The notes under the pieces are model-generated. The model did no database searches. It had not been told where the DNA came from and saw nothing but the letters and a program-made list of their open reading frames with translations. A DNA stretch of 34,896 nucleotides, taken from positions 1-34,896 of the forward strand of contig NZ_JAGQCD010000030.1 in the NCBI RefSeq assembly GCF_024345975.1. Direction: 5' to 3'. This document shows, piece after piece, positions 1 to 8,542 of this stretch. Positions within the stretch are counted from its first letter, which is position 1. Each line of letters starts with the position of its first letter. Origin of the DNA: Cyanobium sp. Cruz-8D1 (lineage in GTDB: Bacteria > Cyanobacteriota > Cyanobacteriia > PCC-6307 > Cyanobiaceae). Position numbers and translations under genes: made by a program.

Positions 1-122
1 GGGAAACGGGCCTGCCCACCCCTTGCAACGTCAGCCGTGGAGCCGATCGCCTGAGGTACGCGGCCCACCCCGGCTACGCCGGGGTGGGGGTGCCGGGGGA
101 ATTACACCACTGCTGGGGACGC
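1..122 (-). mobile_element. 5' end of an IS256-type element (left copy, partial)
   Basis: About 122 bp are the near-perfect reverse complement of 34065-34187, with only a few mismatches. The right copy lies just upstream of an IS256/mutator transposase, so this is the same end of a second copy in opposite orientation. Its transposase would start just beyond the left edge and run leftwards. The element tip lies near 120-122, where similarity to the right copy stops and the rfbF reading frame begins. The other end is outside the window, so no target duplication can be read. Confidence 0.8.
64..88. other. perfect 11-bp stem-loop inside the left IS end
   Basis: Eleven bases at 64-74 pair perfectly with 78-88 around a 3-nt loop. 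The same hairpin occurs at 34099-34123 in the right copy. Strong hairpins near the ends of insertion sequences can shield the transposase from incoming transcription or translation; that role is inferred here. Confidence 0.6.
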
Positions 123-266
123 AAGCCATTGCAACGCCTGGCCGCTGAGGGGCAGCTGCAGGCCTATCGGCACCATGGCTTCTGGCAGCCGATGGACACC
201 CTGCGTGATCGGGTGCATCTGGAGGAGCTGTGGGAGAACGGCAAGGCCCCCTGGAAACGCTGGTGA
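119..266 (+). pseudogene. rfbF: rfbF C-terminal remnant (glucose-1-phosphate cytidylyltransferase), truncated by IS
   Basis: The last ~48 codons read as the C-terminus of RfbF/DdhA, which makes CDP-glucose from glucose-1-phosphate and CTP. They contain the family-typical stretch [11 protein letters not shown] followed by HLEEL and a KAPWK end. The N-terminal nucleotide-binding part is absent: the frame enters directly from the IS end at about 120. The stop codon overlaps the GTG start of rfbG (263-266), the usual rfbF-rfbG coupling. The fragment cannot be catalytic. Recognition rests on the remembered family C-terminus and on the rfbG-rfbH genes that follow. Confidence 0.8.
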
Positions 267-1398
267 CCCCGAATCCTTCCTTCTGGAGTGGGCGGCGCGT
301 TCTGCTCACGGGCCACACCGGCTTCAAGGGCAGCTGGCTGGCCCTGTGGCTGCTGGAGCTCGGCGCGGAGGTCACCGGCTTCGCCCTGGCGCCTGAAACC
401 AATCCCAGTTTGTTTGCCCAGCTGGAGCTGGAGTGGCGCCTTGATCATCGCCTCGGCGGCATCCGTGTTGCATCCTTGCTCACGGATGTGGTGGCCGAAA
501 CGCGCACCCCGAGGTGGTGCTGCACCTGGCCGCCCAGCCCCTGGTGCGCCGCAGCTACGCCGAACCCACGGCCACCTGGGCTACGAACGTGATGGGCAGG
601 ATCCACCTGCTGGAGGCCCTGCGCCGCCTGGAGCAGCCCTGCACGGCGGTGCTGATCACCACTGACAGGGTGTATCGCAACAATGAGTGGCTGTACGGCT
701 ACCGCGGGAATGATCCCCTCGGTGGCCATGACCCCTACAGCAGCAGCAAGGCGGCCGCGGAGCTCGCGATCGCCAGCTGAGGTACCAGTTTCTGCGGCAG
801 TCAGCCGCACCAGACTCCCTATCTGCGCCTCGCCAGCGCCCGGGCCGGCAACGTGATCGGCGGCGGCGACTGGGCGGCCGACCGGATCGTGCCGGATGCG
901 ATGCGGGCGCTGGCGAAGGGCGAGCCGATCGGCGTGCGCAATCCAGCGGCCACCCGCCCCTGGCAGCACGTGCTGGAGCCCCTGGGCGGCTACATGCTGC
1001 TGGCGGAGCTGCTGAGCGCTGATCCCTCCCTGGCCACCTCCTTCAACTTCGGCCCCCAGCTGGAAGCCAACCGCAGCGTGCGGGAGCTGGTGGAGCACGC
1101 CCTGCGCCTCTGGCCCGGAAGCTGGGCTGACCAGAGCGATCCCCAGGCCCCCCATGAGGCCAGCCTGCTCAACCTCGTGACCGACAAGGCCCACCACCAG
1201 TTGGGCTGGAGCCCCCGCTGGGATTTCGCCACCACCGTGGAGCGGACCGTGGGCTGGCACCGGCAGGTGCAGGAGGGGCAGGCATCAGCCCTGGCTTGCT
1301 GCCTGGAGGATCTTGAGGCTTTTGAGCAGGTGAAATGCAGCAGTGCGCACGCCCATCAGGAACAGGGGCCCGCTGCAGGGGCAGTCAACTGCCCTTGA
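263..1398 (+). pseudogene. rfbG: rfbG, CDP-glucose 4,6-dehydratase, disrupted by a frameshift and an in-frame stop
   Basis: This SDR enzyme makes CDP-4-keto-6-deoxyglucose. From GTG 263 the frame gives the NAD-binding segment LLTGHTGFKGSWLALWLLEL and runs to about 505. There the family sequence jumps to another frame, continuing with VVLHLAAQPLVRRSY, consistent with loss of one base near 503-508. The second frame carries TTDRVYRNNEW (TDK is usual, so Arg replaces Lys) and the YSSSK catalytic Tyr-Lys motif. It hits TGA at 778-780, probably a former Trp codon. The same frame continues past the stop with AGNVIGGGDWAADRI and family sequence to TGA 1398. Total length (~378 codons) is close to family size. 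Two independent lesions make it a pseudogene unless the read is wrong. Confidence 0.85.
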
Positions 1399-1509
1399 AT
1401 GCTGATGACTTGATCTTGTCGCCTACCTCTCCCCCCACCCGCGTGACCTCGCTTCCCGACCTCAAGGCCCAGAACCTCAGCCTCACGCGCCACTACGCAC
1501 GCCAGGCCC

Positions 1510-2931
1510 ATGCATCGCCCCGCCGCAGACCCCGAACGGAGCCCCTGGACCGAGGGCAGCCCGATTCCCTACGCCGGCCGGGTGTTCACCGAAGCCGAAG
1601 TCAAGGCCGGCGTGTCTAGCACCCTCGATTTCTGGCTCACCCTGGGCTCCGAAGGCGCCGCCATGGAGGCTGAGCTGGCGGCCTTCCTGGGTGTGCGCAG
1701 CACCCTGCTGGTGAATTCCGGCTCCAGTGCCAACCTGGTGGCAATTTCGACGCTCACCTCGGCGAAGCTGCCCGATTCAAGGCGCCTCAAGCCTGGCGAT
1801 GAGGTTATCACCGTCGCGGCTGGCTTCCCCACTACCGTGGCACCGATCGTGCAGGTGGGCGCTTTGCCGATGTTCATCGATGCCGATCCGATCACGGGCA
1901 ATGCCCGTTGCGACCAGTTGGAGGCCGCTTACAGCCCTGGCAAAACGAAGGCCGTGATGATGGCCTATGCCCTGGGTAATCCCTTCGATCAGGGCGTCAC
2001 CTTGGCCTTCTGCCGCAAGTACGTCCTGTGGCTGGTGGAAGACAACTGCGACGCCCTGGGCTGCAGCTACTCCATGCCGCGCCCCCTGGCCGAGAGCCTG
2101 GGCTTCAACGAAAACAACCCCGGCTTGGATGAGGGCCCCGATCGGGTGATCCGCTGGACCGGCACCTGGGGTGACATCAGCACCCAGAGCTTTTATCCCC
2201 CCCATCACCTCACCATGGGCGAGCGGGGCTCGGTGAATATCGTGCGCGATCAAAAGCTCAAGGTGATCGCCGAAAGCTTCCGCGATTGGGGCCGCGACTG
2301 CTGGTGCCCTTCCGGTATCGATAACACCTGCAACAAGCGCTTCGGCTGGCAGCTTGTTGAACTGCCCGCAGGCTACGACCATAAGTACACCTATAGCCAT
2401 CTGGGGTTCAACCTCAAACCGCTCGATCCCCAGGCGGCGATCGGTCGGGTGCAGCTGCGGAGCATGCCGGAGTTCATCGAAGCCCGCAAGCGCAACTGGG
2501 ACATGCTGCTTCGCGGCCTGGCCGAGCACGACGACGTGCTGGAGTTCGCCCTGCCCACCCATGCCACCGCCTGGGATCCGGAGCACGGCTTCTCCTGGGA
2601 TGCCACGGGTTGCCGTACTGACTGTTCTTGGTTTGGCTTCAAGATCGCCGTGAAGCCAAGCGCACCCTTATGCCGCACCGAACTTGCCCAAGAGCTGGAT
2701 CACAACCTGATCGGCAACCGCATGCTCTTCGGCGGCAATCTGCTGCGTCAGTCTGCCTCCGCGCAACTGCGCGCCGATCGCCCCGATGCCCTGCGGGTGG
2801 TACGGGAAATGGTGGGGACGGATGAGAGCATGAACAGCACGCTGTTTCTGGGGGCCTATCCGGGGTTGACGGAGGCGATGATCGATCGTGAAGTCAGCCT
2901 GGCCAGGCAAATCGTTGCCAATCTCGTTTGA
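1510..2931 (+). CDS. rfbH: RfbH-like CDP-4-keto-6-deoxyglucose 3-dehydrase; N-terminus probably frameshifted
   Basis: This PLP/[2Fe-2S] dehydrase (DdhC/E1 family) removes the C3 hydroxyl of CDP-4-keto-6-deoxyglucose. The aminotransferase fold is clear, with NSGSSANL (69-76) and a PPHHLTMGE motif (230-238) in which His232 replaces the PLP lysine, as in E1. Four cysteines match the E1 iron-sulfur ligands: C180, then C264, C266 and C274 (C-x-C-x7-C). The spacing from C180 is longer because of an insertion around 186-215. Arg239 stands where Gly is usual. The expected first ~25 residues (VTSLPDLKAQ...TRHYARQAHA) lie upstream in a different frame starting at GTG 1443, so a frameshift near 1512-1520 is likely. 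From ATG 1510 the protein is nearly complete and might still fold. Confidence 0.85.
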   Translation: MHRPAADPERSPWTEGSPIPYAGRVFTEAEVKAGVSSTLDFWLTLGSEGAAMEAELAAFLGVRSTLLVNSGSSANLVAISTLTSAKLPDSRRLKPGDEVITVAAGFPTTVAPIVQVGALPMFIDADPITGNARCDQLEAAYSPGKTKAVMMAYALGNPFDQGVTLAFCRKYVLWLVEDNCDALGCSYSMPRPLAESLGFNENNPGLDEGPDRVIRWTGTWGDISTQSFYPPHHLTMGERGSVNIVRDQKLKVIAESFRDWGRDCWCPSGIDNTCNKRFGWQLVELPAGYDHKYTYSHLGFNLKPLDPQAAIGRVQLRSMPEFIEARKRNWDMLLRGLAEHDDVLEFALPTHATAWDPEHGFSWDATGCRTDCSWFGFKIAVKPSAPLCRTELAQELDHNLIGNRMLFGGNLLRQSASAQLRADRPDALRVVREMVGTDESMNSTLFLGAYPGLTEAMIDREVSLARQIVANLV

Positions 2932-2940
2932 GGTTTTGCT

Positions 2941-4305
2941 GTGAACGACCTCATTGACCACCTCACGATGCTGTGTACGCAAGACGTGCTTGCGGCAGTC
3001 GAGCGGATGGAGTCCAGCCGGTTTCAGATCGTCTTCATTGTTGATGAAGCAGATCATTTGCTTGGTTTGATCACCAATGGCGATCTACGCCGGCATCTGC
3101 TTCATGGTGGCAGCACGGCTGATCTTGTAACCGCTTGCATGAATACTCAGTATCGCAGTGTTGGCTTGGAAGCGAGTAAAGAGCAGTTGCTCAAGCTGCT
3201 TGATCTTGGCTTTCACGTCATCCCTAGGGTTGACCATGAAGGCAAATTAGTCGATCTGGTCACCGCTGACTACGACCTTGCCTCACCAGAAGCCCCGATC
3301 CTGACCCGGGCGCGGGCACCCGTGAGGATGAGCTTCAGCGGCGGCGGATCAGATTTAACCTATTACTTTGTCGATCGACCAGGGGCGGCCTTAAGTACCA
3401 CGGTGGCGCTTTACAGCCACGCCACATTGATTCCGAGGGCAGACCAGGAAATTAACATCTACTCCGAAGACTTGGACACCCATGAGCACTTCGCATCGAT
3501 CATGGATCTGCTCAAGACCCCCGATCGCAGCTTGCTGACAGCTGTTGTTTCAGTGATCAAGCCTGATTTTGGTTTCGATTTGTACGTACGATCCGACTTC
3601 CCGGTTGGATCCGGTCTGGGCGGCTCATCAGCGGTTGCAACGGCAGTGGTTGCAAGCTTCAATGAAATGCGACTGGACCACTGGAGCACCTATGAAATGG
3701 CGGAGCTGGCCTTCCATGCCGAACGGGTGTGCTTCGGGATCGCTGGTGGTTGGCAGGATCAGTATGCGTCAGCTTTTGGGGGATTCAACTTAATCGAGTT
3801 GGATGGCAAAAAGAACCTGGTGCACGCAATCCGCATGGAACCAAATATCCTGAACGAGCTAGAAGAATGCCTGATTCTCTGTGATTCGCACATTAAGCAT
3901 GATTCTGGTAAGCTGCACCAGCAACAGCGCGCCAGCATTAGCCAAGATGACAATGCTCACCAGGTGACTCAAATGGTGAGCCTCTGCAGGCAGATGCACA
4001 AACACCTGATCCGTGGCGAATTATTGGACTTTGGCCGTAATCTGGATGACGCTTGGCGGCTCAAGCGAAGCTTTTCTGCTTCGATCAGCACACCCAAAAT
4101 TGATGCCATCTACGAAGCGGCGCTCGATGCGGGTGCCCTGGGAGGTAAGCTGCTCGGCGCGGGTGCGGGGGGGTTTTTCTTGTTTTTTGTCCAGCCCCAA
4201 TATCGCCAGCAGGTAGCCCGCTGCTTGCGGGACCTCAATTGCACATTGTCCAGCTTCCGCTTTGAAACGGGCGGGGTCGTTTCTTGGCGAACCAAAGTTT
4301 TATGA
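2941..4305 (+). CDS. hddA: CBS-domain/GHMP kinase fusion, D-glycero-D-manno-heptose 7-phosphate kinase-like
   Basis: Probable kinase converting D-glycero-D-manno-heptose 7-phosphate to the 1,7-bisphosphate in GDP-heptose synthesis. Residues 1-118 form a CBS pair (LLGLITNGDLRRHL in the first repeat, KLVDLVTADYDL in the second). From ~123 a GHMP kinase follows: RAPVRMSFSGGGSDLTYYF, the phosphate-binding loop PVGSGLGGSSA at 221-231, and the C-terminal KLLGAGAGGFFLFF from 403. The GTG start has GAGG upstream, 9 nt after the rfbH stop. The end overlaps the next gene (ATGA at 4302). HddA proteins are normally the kinase alone (~340 residues), so the regulatory CBS half is unusual. The heptose assignment is supported by gmhA, hddC and gmhB in the window; another sugar kinase activity is possible. 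Confidence 0.8.
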   Translation: MNDLIDHLTMLCTQDVLAAVERMESSRFQIVFIVDEADHLLGLITNGDLRRHLLHGGSTADLVTACMNTQYRSVGLEASKEQLLKLLDLGFHVIPRVDHEGKLVDLVTADYDLASPEAPILTRARAPVRMSFSGGGSDLTYYFVDRPGAALSTTVALYSHATLIPRADQEINIYSEDLDTHEHFASIMDLLKTPDRSLLTAVVSVIKPDFGFDLYVRSDFPVGSGLGGSSAVATAVVASFNEMRLDHWSTYEMAELAFHAERVCFGIAGGWQDQYASAFGGFNLIELDGKKNLVHAIRMEPNILNELEECLILCDSHIKHDSGKLHQQQRASISQDDNAHQVTQMVSLCRQMHKHLIRGELLDFGRNLDDAWRLKRSFSASISTPKIDAIYEAALDAGALGGKLLGAGAGGFFLFFVQPQYRQQVARCLRDLNCTLSSFRFETGGVVSWRTKVL

Positions 4306-6206
4306 GCTCCACAACGTTCACCATCGATGGCCACCTGATTGGTGGCTCCCGTGTGTTTGTGATTGCCGAGATCGGCAACAATCATCAGGGCTCTGCGGCC
4401 ATGGCATGCCAGCTGATCGATGCTGCGATCGAGGCCGGGGCCGATTGCGTGAAGTTCCAGCTGCGCAATCGTGAGGCGCTCTATCGCAGTCGCGACGATG
4501 GATCCGTGGCAGAAGACCTCGGAGCAGAGTACATCCAGGACCTGCTCAACAAGGTGGAACTTTCCTTGCAGGACCACCGCGAACTTCGCGCCTATTGCAA
4601 GGGAAAGGGCGTCACCTACATGTGCACCCCGTGGGATGAACCCAGCGTTGATGCCCTGGCCACGATGGATGTGCCGGGCTTGAAGATGGCTTCGGCAGAT
4701 CTCTGCAACCCTTACCTGATTGCCAAAGCCGCCTCACTGGGCATTCCATTGATCTTGTCGACCGGAATGTCGTTTGAACAAGAGATCATCCGAGCGATTG
4801 ATCAACTCAATGCCCTCAATGCAGTGTTTGCGCTCCTGCATTGCAACAGCACCTACCCGGCCCCGGAAAGCGACATTCAACTGCCCTACATTACCCGCCT
4901 CAAACAACTACACCCCCTGGTTGGCTACTCCGGCCATGAACGGGGCACCGCGATCACCACCGCAGCCGTTGCGTTAGGTGCTTGTATTGTTGAGCGTCAC
5001 ATCACCCTAGACCGCAGCCTGGAAGGCCCTGACCACCTAGCCAGTCTAGAACCGGCTGAATTCAAGCAATTGGTCGATGGCATTCGCTCTGTAGAACAAG
5101 CGCTGCACTGGGATGGCCCGGCGCGGCACGTGAGCCAGGGGGAATTGCTGAACCGCGAAAACCTGGCCAAGAGTGTGATCGCTACCCGTGCCATCTTGCC
5201 GGGTGAGGTGTTCAGCGCCGACTGCTTCCGTGTGGCCAGTCCCGGACAGGGTCTTGCCCCTTATCGATTACAGGAGCTGATCGGTAAAACAGTGCAACGC
5301 CACATAGCCCAAGGCGACTTTCTCTTTGATACCGACATCACCGGCCTGGATACGAATAATCGCCAATACAGTTTCCCGGTGAAGTGGGGCATTCCAGTGC
5401 GCTACCACGACTTCGCCGACTTTTCACGCCGAATCGATCCCGATCTGTTTGAGTTTCATCTCTCCTATCGCGATTTGGCTGTTGATCCCAAGCCTTATTT
5501 GCACATCGTGGATTGCAGCCGCTTGGTTGTGCACGCACCTGAGCTGTTTGAAAACAGCGAATTGTTGGATCTGGCCTCCGATGACATTGCCTATCGCCAG
5601 CGTTCCATTCACAATCTCCAGCGGGTCGTTGATGCCACATTGCAATTGGCCCCCTACTTCCCGAAGGCTGATTCCATGCTGATTGTGGCCAATGTGGGGG
5701 GCTTCTCAGCAGATGCGCCTTTCCCAGTGGAGCACCGCGGTGAGCTCTATGATCGCTTCCACAGCGCTTGCCAGCAGATCAATTTTGGTGGCACCGAACT
5801 CATCCCCCAAAACATGGCGCCATTTCCCTGGCACTTCGGTGGCCAGCGCCACCAGAACATTTTCATGATGCCGGAGGAGTTGGCAGAACAAGCCAAGATC
5901 CATAGATTGCGCTTGTGCCTGGATTTGGCCCATCTCCAGATGACCTGCAATCATTTCGCGTTAGATTTTCAGCGTTCCCTTGAGCTGCTCTTGCCCGTGA
6001 CAGCTCACCTGCACGTCGCCGACGCCTCCGGCACCAATGGTGAAGGTGTGGTGATGGGCACTGGGGATGTAATCTGGGATCAAGCTTGGAAAATCATTAT
6101 CGGCAGCCCTAATGTCAGTTTCATCCCTGAGGTATGGCAAGGCCATAAAGACCATGGAGCTGGTTTTTGGTATGCACTTGATTTCCTGAATAAAACCCAT
6201 GACTAA
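4302..6206 (+). CDS. NeuB-type nonulosonate synthase fused to a SAF domain and a xylose-isomerase-like TIM barrel
   Basis: The N-terminal ~265 residues are a sialic/legionaminic acid synthase (PEP condensation with a sugar aldehyde): FVIAEIGNNHQG, LLHCNSTYPAP, GYSGHERG and VERHITLDR followed by GPDH are family motifs. An antifreeze-like SAF domain follows (about 285-345, from NLAKSVIATRAI). Residues ~355-634 form a second TIM barrel of the sugar isomerase/AP-endonuclease-2 type, with LCLDLAHLQMTCN, HLHVADASGTNGEG and FIPEVWQGH supplying likely metal ligands. ATG 4302 is chosen because it overlaps the upstream stop as ATGA. Simple NeuB is ~340 residues, so this 634-residue form may bring two sugar reactions together. 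No NeuC epimerase or NeuA CMP-transferase is present in the window, so the product is unknown. Confidence 0.85.
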   Translation: MSSTTFTIDGHLIGGSRVFVIAEIGNNHQGSAAMACQLIDAAIEAGADCVKFQLRNREALYRSRDDGSVAEDLGAEYIQDLLNKVELSLQDHRELRAYCKGKGVTYMCTPWDEPSVDALATMDVPGLKMASADLCNPYLIAKAASLGIPLILSTGMSFEQEIIRAIDQLNALNAVFALLHCNSTYPAPESDIQLPYITRLKQLHPLVGYSGHERGTAITTAAVALGACIVERHITLDRSLEGPDHLASLEPAEFKQLVDGIRSVEQALHWDGPARHVSQGELLNRENLAKSVIATRAILPGEVFSADCFRVASPGQGLAPYRLQELIGKTVQRHIAQGDFLFDTDITGLDTNNRQYSFPVKWGIPVRYHDFADFSRRIDPDLFEFHLSYRDLAVDPKPYLHIVDCSRLVVHAPELFENSELLDLASDDIAYRQRSIHNLQRVVDATLQLAPYFPKADSMLIVANVGGFSADAPFPVEHRGELYDRFHSACQQINFGGTELIPQNMAPFPWHFGGQRHQNIFMMPEELAEQAKIHRLRLCLDLAHLQMTCNHFALDFQRSLELLLPVTAHLHVADASGTNGEGVVMGTGDVIWDQAWKIIIGSPNVSFIPEVWQGHKDHGAGFWYALDFLNKTHD

Positions 6207-7365
6207 CCCTTCGACCACCAATGCCCAAGAGCTTACTCGTGAAGCTTTTCAGCTTGAATTGGAACAAGCCGATGCCCGTTGGAAGCAACGAAAAATTGAA
6301 CTAGATTCATTGGTTTCGCGATTGCCATTGCTTCTCTTTGGTTTTGGCGGCAAAGGGCAGACCTTGGCACACCATATCCAAAAGCATATTCAAAGAGAGC
6401 TTGTTATATTTGACACATCAGCTCACAAGCGCGAGTTGGCGCAGTCCCAAGGATTCAAGGTGCTGGATATGCTCACTCCGGATGTTCTCTCGCAATTTGC
6501 CGTCGTTCTGGGTGCATGTCAAGCACAGCTTGAACAAAAGCAAGTAGCTGGAAAGAACTATATATATTATCAAGAAGCAGCTTGTCTGTTTGCCGCACCA
6601 CACTTGGAAAATCTAGCATTAGACTTTCAGAATTATGTAATCCCTCATGCCGACGAACTATTCGAAGTCTTGAGAGGGTTGTCTCCTCAGTCACGTGAAA
6701 GTATGCTTGCTGTTTTGGTATTTCGCCTTTCGCTTGACCCAAGTGCTTTAAAATCATCACGCCAGCCCGATAAGAACATGTGGCTTGATATTCCTACTAA
6801 ATGGCGTCGTCGTTCTTATGATACATTTCTCGATGTAGGCGCCTTTGATGGTGATACATTGAGCATGTTCCAGGACACATTTTCTTGCCAACGAGGGATT
6901 GCCGTTGAAGCTAATACCAGCCTCTTTGCTGATATCCTTAAGATTGGCGAAAAGTTTCCTAAAGGAATAGATATTTTACCCATTGCTGCATGGTCTAAGC
7001 GAACCCAGCTCAATTTTGAAGAAGTGCGTTTCGGTATGATTAAAGTAACAGAAGATGAGCAGGGTTCACTAAAGGCAGCTCCAATTGATGATTTTGTATC
7101 CGAACAGATAGATGTATTGAAAATGGATATTGAAGGCGCAGAAGCCAAAGCGTTAGAGGGTTGTACTGAACTTCTGAATACCTGGAAGCCTGATTTAGCG
7201 ATAGCGGCGTACCACCGACCCGAAGATTTTGTAGCTCTGTACGCGCAGCTGAAAAAATATGGTTTTTATCGTCGCGAATATCAATGGCATTTTGTTCATT
7301 ATAGTGATTGCTTGGATGATAGTATTTTCTATGTCATTCGTTCTGCGCCAATGGACAGCAAGTAA
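6199..7365 (+). CDS. FkbM-family methyltransferase with N-terminal glycine-rich domain
   Basis: SAM-dependent methyltransferase of the FkbM type, probably O-methylating a sugar of the surface glycan. The methyltransferase core starts around residue 208 with DTFLDVGAFDGDTL (SAM motif I), then AVEAN, then LKMDIEGAEAKALEG near 306. Residues ~43-60 read LLLFGFGGKGQTLAHHI, a glycine-rich stretch like the start of a Rossmann fold, so the N-terminal ~190 residues may form a second nucleotide-binding domain. The start overlaps the NeuB-like stop by 8 bases. Base composition is clearly more A+T-rich than in the rfb genes, suggesting transfer. The acceptor is unknown. Confidence 0.8.
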   Translation: MTNPSTTNAQELTREAFQLELEQADARWKQRKIELDSLVSRLPLLLFGFGGKGQTLAHHIQKHIQRELVIFDTSAHKRELAQSQGFKVLDMLTPDVLSQFAVVLGACQAQLEQKQVAGKNYIYYQEAACLFAAPHLENLALDFQNYVIPHADELFEVLRGLSPQSRESMLAVLVFRLSLDPSALKSSRQPDKNMWLDIPTKWRRRSYDTFLDVGAFDGDTLSMFQDTFSCQRGIAVEANTSLFADILKIGEKFPKGIDILPIAAWSKRTQLNFEEVRFGMIKVTEDEQGSLKAAPIDDFVSEQIDVLKMDIEGAEAKALEGCTELLNTWKPDLAIAAYHRPEDFVALYAQLKKYGFYRREYQWHFVHYSDCLDDSIFYVIRSAPMDSK

Positions 7366-7367
7366 CA

Positions 7368-8450
7368 ATGACAATAAGCCATCATCAAAATCCAAAGATA
7401 AACATGAAGAAACTAACAGTTTATGGTTTTGGCAATAGGGGAAGAGATGTTATCGATCAGTTCCTTTCACAGGGCTTAACAGTTCATATGATATTCGATA
7501 AAGACCCGATACAAACCAGCTATCGTGGCATTGAAATCCGCAAACTGAGTGATCCTACCGCCCTAGACTATGCGCAAGATAGCATATGTGTTATTGCCCT
7601 CCATAATAGCTATGTCAATATTAGAGAAGTAAACCTTGCCATCAAAGCTGCTCACGCGACGCCGCTATCTCTCATAAATGCTCAAAGAAATGGTATATTG
7701 CACACAATAAGTAATGGTTACTGGTTAAATATATCATCCAAATCATACCAGATTTCAGATGGAGATTCCGATTGGATGCTTGCCAATTTAGCAGATAGTA
7801 AGAGCTGTGATATCTTCAGCTCATTAAAGAAATATCGCGAGACCGGCGACATTGAACATTGTCCAATTCCAAGTTTAGACGACGAATACACTCCTAACGA
7901 TTTACCATTATATTTAGAACCTATTCATTTAGTGGATTGCGGAGCTTATACAGGCGTTGCTTATAAAAAGTTTTCTCAAAGATATCATATCAAAAAATAT
8001 ATTGGATTTGAGCCAGATCCCAAAAACTTCTCGAGTTTAGTTTCGAATAGTTTCCATAGCCAAGAAGTAACTCTGCTTCCATTGGGTGTATCTGACAAAA
8101 CCGAAACCCTCCGCTTCTCCTTAGGCAAGGATATGGGTAGCAGTATTGACAATGAAGGTGAAGCTCTAATTCAATGTGTAGCTGTGGACGACGTTGTCAA
8201 AACTTTTGACGCTAACCTAGTAAAGTTTGACATTGAAGGGGCAGAGATTAGGGGCTTAATCGGTATGGAGAAACTCATTAAACAGCAGAGACCTTCACTA
8301 TGCGTCTCTGTCTATCACAAACCTGAAGATCTAGTTGAAATACCCAGGCTCATAGCATCCTGGAACTTGGATTATAAATTCTATCTTAGGATTCATGAAT
8401 ATAACGGCTTTGGTGCTGTACTTTATGCACGCAATGGTTTAAAGTCTTAA
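7368..8450 (+). CDS. second FkbM-family methyltransferase
   Basis: Similar architecture to its upstream neighbour: a short N-terminal domain beginning KKLTVYGFGNRGRDVIDQF, then an FkbM methyltransferase with HLVDCGAYTGVAYKKF (from ~187), FEPDPKNF, and LVKFDIEGAEIRGLIG near 284. ATG 7368 follows the previous stop by 2 nt; ATG 7404 (MKKLTVYG) is an equally plausible start, because the glycine-rich strand begins there. The gene is A+T-rich like its neighbour. The two genes probably modify neighbouring positions or sugars of the same polymer, or are an old duplication. The substrate cannot be deduced. Confidence 0.8.
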   Translation: MTISHHQNPKINMKKLTVYGFGNRGRDVIDQFLSQGLTVHMIFDKDPIQTSYRGIEIRKLSDPTALDYAQDSICVIALHNSYVNIREVNLAIKAAHATPLSLINAQRNGILHTISNGYWLNISSKSYQISDGDSDWMLANLADSKSCDIFSSLKKYRETGDIEHCPIPSLDDEYTPNDLPLYLEPIHLVDCGAYTGVAYKKFSQRYHIKKYIGFEPDPKNFSSLVSNSFHSQEVTLLPLGVSDKTETLRFSLGKDMGSSIDNEGEALIQCVAVDDVVKTFDANLVKFDIEGAEIRGLIGMEKLIKQQRPSLCVSVYHKPEDLVEIPRLIASWNLDYKFYLRIHEYNGFGAVLYARNGLKS

Positions 8451-8542
8451 CGAATAATAAAGACGTTTCACTTAAGAAACTCTGTATTATTTTTAAATTC
8501 GTATAATGGCCGTGTCTGACTCAGAACCAAGAGCAATCCGGT

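Noticed and set aside
445..1260. 271-codon minus-strand frame across rfbG
   Set aside because: Antisense shadow. The plus-strand sequence matches RfbG over the same interval despite its lesions.
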